DNA of 10,067 nt from Solicoccozyma terricola. Lineage: Eukaryota > Basidiomycota > Tremellomycetes > Filobasidiales > Piskurozymaceae. A program made the position numbers and the translations under genes. The stretch is from NCBI GenBank assembly GCA_001600875.1, contig BCLD01000002.1, forward strand, positions 524,305 through 534,371, in the 5' to 3' direction. Positions 6,157 to 10,067 of this stretch are shown one piece after another (positions within the stretch are counted from its first letter, which is position 1; every line of letters starts with the position of its first letter). The notes beneath the pieces are model-generated. The model was not told the DNA's origin and searched no databases. It saw only the letters and a program-made list of their open reading frames with translations.

Positions 6157-6468
6157 TACTTTTCCATCAGCCCTCCATATCCAGAGAGCAAGGCAGAAGA
6201 AAGCTCACTCAGGAACGAGAATTCAAGGGCAGCACTTTACCTACGCTCTATCTCCACATTGAAGTCTGTAGACCTGAAACTCCCGAGCAGTCCCAACTCC
6301 TTAATTGTTATTGGGCTGGCTATCCAGTCATCGAGGAGAGTTGACGTTAGCAGCCAAGGTAGCGCTGAAACCGGTGCTGACTCCGATCACGCTGAATCGA
6401 TATCGGCAGAGGAAGGCGAAAACCGAGCTGAGCAAGAAGCTTTGACCGATCCAACAAGTTTCGAGTAG
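6157..6468 (+). CDS. Hypothetical acidic-tailed ORF lacking a clear start
   Basis: The frame is open from a TGA at 6154 to TAG at 6466-6468, about 103 codons. The second half is Ser/Glu/Ala-rich and acidic (AETGADSDHAESISAEEGE), as in disordered tails of fungal proteins; a short hydrophobic patch (NSLIVIGLAI) lies before it. The only upstream in-frame ATG (6139) reaches the TGA after five codons, so either an intron ending in CATCAG at 6165-6170 removes it, the TGA is a disabling mutation, or the frame is fortuitous. The opposite-strand frame at 6328-6624 looks like a shadow. No family recognised. Confidence 0.25.
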   Translation, partial: YFSISPPYPESKAEESSLRNENSRAALYLRSISTLKSVDLKLPSSPNSLIVIGLAIQSSRRVDVSSQGSAETGADSDHAESISAEEGENRAEQEALTDPTSFE

Positions 6469-6815
6469 TGTTTGTGGGGAAGGTAGGATGCATCCAGGAA
6501 GATCAGGGAGGACAATTGGTTCGGTGACAGGATAGAATGCCAGGGAGTTTCCTCGTGACAATATCTGGTTGTTAAAATATATCAAAATTTGATGCTCTGC
6601 TTGTCCAACCCGGTCCCCTCGCATAAGCCTGTAAACTCAGAGCATTCTTGTGCGTACAGATCGGAGCCTCTGCAGGGGTTGCTTTATTTATACTTCTCAG
6701 CTCCCTGTGCTGGCGTAAATGTAGTAGGTCAGTGAAGGTAGAGAGGGAACCTGTCCTTCTCTTTCGAAACTAGGTGCGGGGTCTCTTGTATCCAGACAAA
6801 ACCTCCTCGCTGCTA
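6469..6815. other. No gene recognised
   Basis: AT-richer DNA with an A/T run near 6573-6592. The reading frames are short, and no repeat shared with the rest of the window was seen. Confidence 0.35.
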
Positions 6816-7073
6816 TCATCTGGCATTCACTAGGGCCCTGTGGAAGATACCACTCGTGCACCTAGGTCTGCGAGCGATTGATGTTGAGAACCACTTGTCC
6901 CAGCTGACACCGAGCCGTTTGCGATCGAGCTTCTGAGCGAGGTTTTCATCAGAGATACAGTGTTTGGGTTTTTCCAGCTCACCCTTCAGCGCTGCGCGGA
7001 TCTTTCCGACATAGATGCCCATCCTGGCAAGCGGGACCACCGATAGAAACTGGCTGGTGGCTTTGAGTGTCTT
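6816..7073 (-). CDS. Hypothetical charged ORF, about 75-86 codons
   Basis: The minus-strand frame is open from a TGA at 7076-7074 to a tandem stop just before 6816. It contains Lys/Glu-rich helical sequence (KIRAALKGELEKPKH) followed by DENLAQKLDRKRLGVSWDKW, which is compositionally convincing for a soluble protein. The only well-placed ATG is at about 7022 (MGIYVGKIRAALK). The upstream in-frame TGA could be a mutation, because the codons above it (TSQFLSVVPLAR below the stop, MGTY above it) remain protein-like. It may be the last exon of a larger or dead gene; no family recognised. Confidence 0.25.
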   Translation of the reverse strand, partial: KTLKATSQFLSVVPLARMGIYVGKIRAALKGELEKPKHCISDENLAQKLDRKRLGVSWDKWFSTSIARRPRCTSGIFHRALVNAR

Positions 7074-7076
7074 TCA

Positions 7077-7469
7077 ATACGTTCCCATGCTCTGGTTCCT
7101 GGGTAAAAATCCTGTGTGGTAGAGCCGTCGCAGTATAGACTAAAGTCCGAGGACGATTCTACTTTGTTAAGATAGGGTTTCTACGGACGCGTGTGCATAG
7201 ACTGTCAGCAATAGTGGGAGAAATCACCGAATATCATTCCCAGTTTAGCCACCACTTTATTCACAACTTGCTTTCATATTGCGAAAGCATCGGTGGCCGA
7301 AGAAGTGAAGGTAGCCGTCACAGCCAATGCTGTTGCGTTTTGGGATGAGATATCAGGGCAAAGTGTCTCTTGTGTTCATTTTACCTGGTTCTTGAGGGTG
7401 TAGGGTGCAGCCCAACCACCCGACATGTCGCCATCACGATATGGACTGTAAATGATGGCCGGGCATTGA
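7077..7469. other. No clear gene; possible decayed minus-strand sequence
   Basis: Fragments such as KQVVNKVVAKLGMIFGDF can be read on the minus strand near 7215-7275 but are bounded by stops. The minus frame ending at 7376 (IFTKITYGYNVSNQCPA, then a Gly-Gly-Trp segment) overlaps the end of the family X fragment and may be its frameshifted continuation. Nothing else stands out. Confidence 0.3.
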
Positions 7470-7822
7470 TTAGAAACGTTGTATCCGTACGTGATCTTGG
7501 TAAAGATGCTGATCGCCAGAACCAGATGCGCTGATTCCCATATCGACGAGATGATGCGGTGCTGTATTCGGCGTGGACCTGGATCGCGAAAAAGGAATGA
7601 GACGGGTGTTACGACGGCAGGTGTCGAGTTGGGCAGTGATGTGTTCGAAAGCATTGATGGTTTTGACAACTGGTTCTTCGATCTGTTGGGGAGTTGGGGT
7701 TTGTGAGCGGGAAGGTAGCGGGGTCATGTAGACTCACTCACGTAGACGTATCCTAATGGTCTGTTGCCCCATTGCTTCACCTTCGTCGCATCTCCACTTG
7801 CGTCCAATCCTACTCCCGCGAA
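7470..7822 (-). pseudogene. Family X fragment, second copy
   Basis: The minus strand reads FAGVGLDASGDATKVKQWG to GYVY, crosses a 59-base intron (7741-7683), and continues as IEEPVVKTINAFEHITAQLD to a stop at 7470. This is the counterpart of 3120-3283 and lacks the TAA that ends the plus-strand copy. The in-frame TGA just upstream (7825-7823) is present in both copies. So either the exon starts downstream of it (a GTAG acceptor follows) or both copies descend from an already broken parent. After CRRNTRLI the frame becomes Ser/Arg/His-rich and less convincing, while another frame becomes protein-like, suggesting a frameshift. It has no start codon and no 5' part, so it is a fragment. Function unknown. 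Confidence 0.45.
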
Positions 7823-7831
7823 TCAACTGTT
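7659..7831 (-). repeat. Inverted repeat B, copy on the minus strand (partner 3111-3283)
   Basis: Reverse complement of 3111-3283 with the same length and about 16 mismatches. It abuts the truncated helical-gene copy: the last codons and TAG stop of that reading frame lie inside this repeat. Confidence 0.93.
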
Positions 7832-8278
7832 CGAAGCAGACCCTTCCTCATTATCCGCAGAACTTCCTCGTGATCTGATGTGACGTGGTAAAGGAGCTCG
7901 AGATCTTTGATCAATGCCAAGTGCTGCTGGAGGGACCGTCCTTCCAACTCGCAGTCTACAGAAGAAGAGACACCCGGAGATCGCTGGCCGATTTTCAAAG
8001 CCCTCTCCAACCTTCCTCGGTCCTCACGCTTAATCCCTGCGACATAGAGAGCGTTCTGGCATGAGAAGAGCCGGTTAGTCTTCAGCCTCGTCTCCTCGGT
8101 AGTCGGGGCCAGATCGTCCGACATGCCGAAGTCATCTACTGCTGCGTCCAGCTCATACAAATTAACTGGATTGCTGTTCCAAATGCGGACGCCCATTTGC
8201 CCTAAGCAGCGATATAAGTCGCTCCTCATGAAGTCTTCTTCGGGAACATTTAGGTAGAAGGCTACAGCACGCCGAACG
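7810..8278 (-). pseudogene. Truncated second copy of the left-edge helical gene, with a borrowed tail
   Basis: The minus-strand frame repeats the 1-384 coding segment from about codon 183 of the parent onward. Upstream of 8278 the sequence is unrelated and reaches a stop within a few codons, so the first ~180 residues and the start are missing. The first internal ATG is at 8229-8227. No premature stop has arisen within the copied part, indicating a recent event. Downstream of the known overlap it continues with HVTSDHEEVLRIMRKGLLR and ends TVDSRE at TAG 7812-7810, but bases from 7831 on belong to inverted repeat B. The stop is therefore supplied by the joined family X sequence, and the native C-terminus may be lost. 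Probably not functional; a 139-residue product from the internal ATG cannot be excluded. Confidence 0.6.
7895..8278 (-). repeat. Direct repeat A, copy 2 (partner 1-384)
   Basis: Ungapped match to 1-384 at a constant offset of 7894, with about 15 mismatches. The right boundary (8278) is sharp. Bases 7832-7894 may also belong to it, but the partner lies outside the window. Confidence 0.95.
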
Positions 8279-8671
8279 TGTCGGGATCAAGACCGTTTGT
8301 CTTCAATATGTCGAACTTAAGTTTCATGGTTGCTTCGTGTCCTGATTTTATCTCGTCCGACGACCTCTGAATATTCTTCCCACAGTGGTTCAACACGGAC
8401 TTACATGACCCTGACTGCTCAGTGTTGAGTTGTCAATTATGTGGCAAACCTGGATTGAAAGAATGCTAAAGATTGGCCAGCTTACTATGGTAACAACAGT
8501 CGCTTCCAAGCAGCCCTTTTCACTCCTTCCAGCTCAGGTATGTATAGTAGACAGATCTGTAGACTAAACAGTACCACTCTATCGATGCAAGCATTCACTG
8601 GGACAGATTATGGGCCATTATTCTCGACAGTTACATCGCTTTAAACAACTCAGCTTTTCAATTTCTACACC
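8279..8671. other. No complete gene; junction sequence with a small minus-strand frame
   Basis: A minus-strand frame of 56 codons (8432 to a TAG at 8264-8262) is protein-like near its end (KLKFDILKTNGLDPDTFGVL). It ends only after crossing into repeat A in a different frame from the gene, so it looks like an unrelated exon truncated by the duplication junction. The rest, up to 8671, is non-coding, with a pyrimidine-rich stretch (8653-8671) before the next ATG, as in fungal leaders. Confidence 0.3.
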
Positions 8672-8951
8672 ATGTCACTTGACTCCGACAGCAAGATCAG
8701 TTGACTTCGCGAATGAACGCTGCTCAGTTCGCCGCATTCTTGAAGGAAACAGATCCCCAAAGTACTCCACTCCCCCATTACCGATCTCGTCGGCAGCCCC
8801 TACCATCGTCGCCGATCCCAGTGCTTGAGCGGGACTGGGTGTCTTGCTTACCGAACTCTCCGAACTTGCACTGTTTGGCCCGACATGGCAAAGCCTAGTA
8901 GAAGCGAGAGACGACTGCAATACACTCATCTGTGTATTTCGGTTGAATTAA
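8672..8951 (+). pseudogene. Broken plus-strand ORF, unrecognised
   Basis: An ATG at 8672, preceded by CT-rich DNA and ACACC, gives MSLDSDSKIS and then TGA. One frame over, the reading FANERCSVRRILEGNRSPKY continues through a Pro/Ser-rich part to TGA at 8826-8828. The same frame then resumes as AGLGVLLTELSELALFGP and ends RDDCNTLICVFRLN at TAA 8949-8951. The simplest reading is one gene with a small frameshift near 8702 and one nonsense codon. A competing plus frame (MNAAQFAAFLKETDP) and a minus-strand frame (8675-8929) cover the same DNA and cannot be excluded. It faces the copia element end-on; no domain recognised. Confidence 0.3.
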
Positions 8952-9073
8952 AAGGTGCCCCAGGTACTCAATATGATGTTCATGGTCTTGAAAACAACGA
9001 ACTGGAACACCAGTGTCCAGCGAAGACGGACCACTAGGCACGCCAAACGGGATGCCCCCCGCCAAGACAGAAA

Positions 9074-9093
9074 TCTCCCATCTTGCCCCTTCT
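9074..9093 (-). other. Purine-rich tract, possible polypurine primer
   Basis: On the minus strand a 20-base run reads mostly A and G (AGAAGGGG...GATGGGAGA), about 50 bases past the copia stop codon. LTR retrotransposons carry such a tract just before the 3' LTR. No LTR boundary can be confirmed without the other end. Confidence 0.25.
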
Positions 9094-9143
9094 ATTAGGT
9101 CAGGAAGCCCGTCAAATATCTCAGCGGGGAGCGGTCCTGCAGA

Positions 9144-10059
9144 TTAATCGTCATATTTATCGACTGGGAGACTGTCTGATGTTAACGGTGGCCTCCATCT
9201 CGACCAGTGGTCTCGAGCAAGAAAATTAACGTCAGTGGAGGAAGCAGCTGGTTGTCGTCGCGCTGCTTCCAAGAAGAACGCAAGCAGCTCATACTCTGCA
9301 TGTTTTTCCGCTAGCTGGGAGACCCACATGAGAACACCTGGCAAACCGGAAGACAGTTGCGGGGCTAAGACGTCAGAGCCTAGAGGTTTGGTGAGGATAT
9401 CTGCAAGGTTGTCCTCTGTAGGGACGTGCAATAATTCCACAGTGTTATCGAGTACCTTGTCCCTGAGGAAATGATGGCGAATGTCAATGTGCTTGGATCG
9501 ATCATGATTGCCGGGGTTCTTGGAGAGTAGGATTGACGCATTGTTGTCATTTAGGATAGGTAGTGGGCCTGATATCCCTTGTCCGAGGTCCTCGAGGAAA
9601 AGTTGGAGCCAGATAGCTTGCCTTGTTGCATCTGCCGAGGCCATGTATTCCGCCTCCATGGTGGAGAGAGCGGTAGTGGATTGACGTCGTCTTGAAGAGA
9701 TAGCCAGTAGTTGATTGCCGAATGTCCAAACATCCTCCCCAGTCTGCATCTGCATACCCAAGCGCAATTCGCTTGCCTGATTTCCCATGAAATGTCAAGC
9801 AGAGGTCGGAGGTACCATGCAGGTATCAAAGGAGATGTCTTGCCGCATGGACATGTGTCTTATTCCATTTGCTTGCTGTGCGAGCCAGGATACCAGCAGC
9901 ATGTGCGATGTCAGGTCGAATGATGGTTGCTGCATACATGATTGATCCCACAAGAGAAGGGTATTCCTCATGACGAGCAGCATCAAATTCTTCATCCGTT
10001 GCAGGTATCGACTTGAAGTTAGTCGGGAGTGGAGTTTTCACCGGCTTGCAGTCTGCCAT
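9144..10059 (-). pseudogene. copia pol C-terminus (RT end and RNase H), inactivated
   Basis: The first frame begins FDMADCKPVKTPLP, the conserved ending of the copia reverse transcriptase. It continues through YPSLVGSIMYAATIIRPDIA and a WNKTHVHAARHLL helix to a TGA (9828-9826) at a position where the family usually has Arg (RYLHGT). The same frame resumes and shows the RNase H motif YADADWGG and STTGY. At STTGY it must change frame: the next conserved block (ALSTMEAEYMA) follows after 28 bases, whereas about 57 is usual. The second frame then carries the other RNase H residues in ILNDNNASI and SKHIDIRHHFLRDK, and ADILTKPL, the typical end. About 78 further codons to the stop at 9144 exceed the usual tail. 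RNase H catalytic acids D, E, D and D are all visible. With a nonsense codon and a frameshift it cannot make a working polymerase. Confidence 0.88.
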
Positions 10060-10067
10060 GTCAAAGC
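9144..10067 (-). mobile_element. Ty1/copia LTR retrotransposon, 3' part, 5' end outside the window
   Basis: The element enters from the right edge on the minus strand. It contains the end of the reverse transcriptase, the RNase H domain and a tail. Gag, protease, integrase and the 5' LTR lie beyond 10067. Downstream of the stop there is a purine-rich tract, but no recognisable 3' LTR with TG...CA ends could be defined, so the outer boundary is unknown. It is the only family in the window recognised with high confidence. Confidence 0.85.

Noticed and set aside
6328..6624. Minus-strand 98-codon ORF with a hydrophobic stretch
   Set aside because: It overlaps the acidic plus-strand frame in antisense (acidic codons read as Ser/Leu/Phe), which accounts for the hydrophobicity, and it starts without ATG context.
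8952..9143. Possible 3' LTR of the copia element
   Set aside because: No TG...CA boundaries and no second copy in the window to compare. Only a purine-rich tract is visible, so no LTR is called.
9235..9474. Plus-strand 79-codon frame over the copia element
   Set aside because: Antisense shadow of the pol sequence, which is recognised by conserved motifs on the other strand.

Overview
The window looks like accessory DNA from a filamentous fungus, more likely a basidiomycete than an ascomycete. Coding stretches are short, interrupted and non-operonic. Introns of about 44-60 bases with GT...AG ends can be read by eye. The only recognisable family is a Ty1/copia polymerase tail whose phrasing resembles fungal copies. 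No bacterial operon, tRNA, rRNA or CRISPR array was seen. The species assignment is inference.

Left part (1-2115): on the minus strand lies the first ~310 codons of an unrecognised, largely helical protein that runs off the left edge. Just upstream, on the same strand, is a reading frame with three degenerate copies of a Pro-Thr-Val-Val-Glu motif. The two frames meet within 5 bases and could be exons of one gene through a 62-base intron. Upstream is an 11-bp perfect inverted repeat in which each arm carries a CACGTG box.

Middle (2116-7380): a plus-strand, multiply broken gene relic ('family X' here) occupies about 2116-3283. Then come poorly coding stretches, two hairpin-rich elements sharing a GACAG-S-CTGTC core (about 3679-3779 and 5905-6027), and several low-confidence small ORFs, one with a convincing transmembrane segment.

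Right part (7380-10067): the minus strand holds a second family X fragment (7659-7831). It is an inverted copy of 3111-3283 at about 91% identity, fused to a truncated second copy of the left-edge gene (7895-8278, about 96% identical to 1-384). A broken plus-strand ORF follows (8672-8951). The right end is the 3' part of a dead Ty1/copia element on the minus strand (9144-10067), with one nonsense codon and one frameshifting deletion.

The genes do not form a pathway. The window reads as a duplication-prone, transposon-littered region in which gene pieces have been copied, inverted and joined. Only the left-edge gene and its repeat-bearing neighbour look potentially intact.
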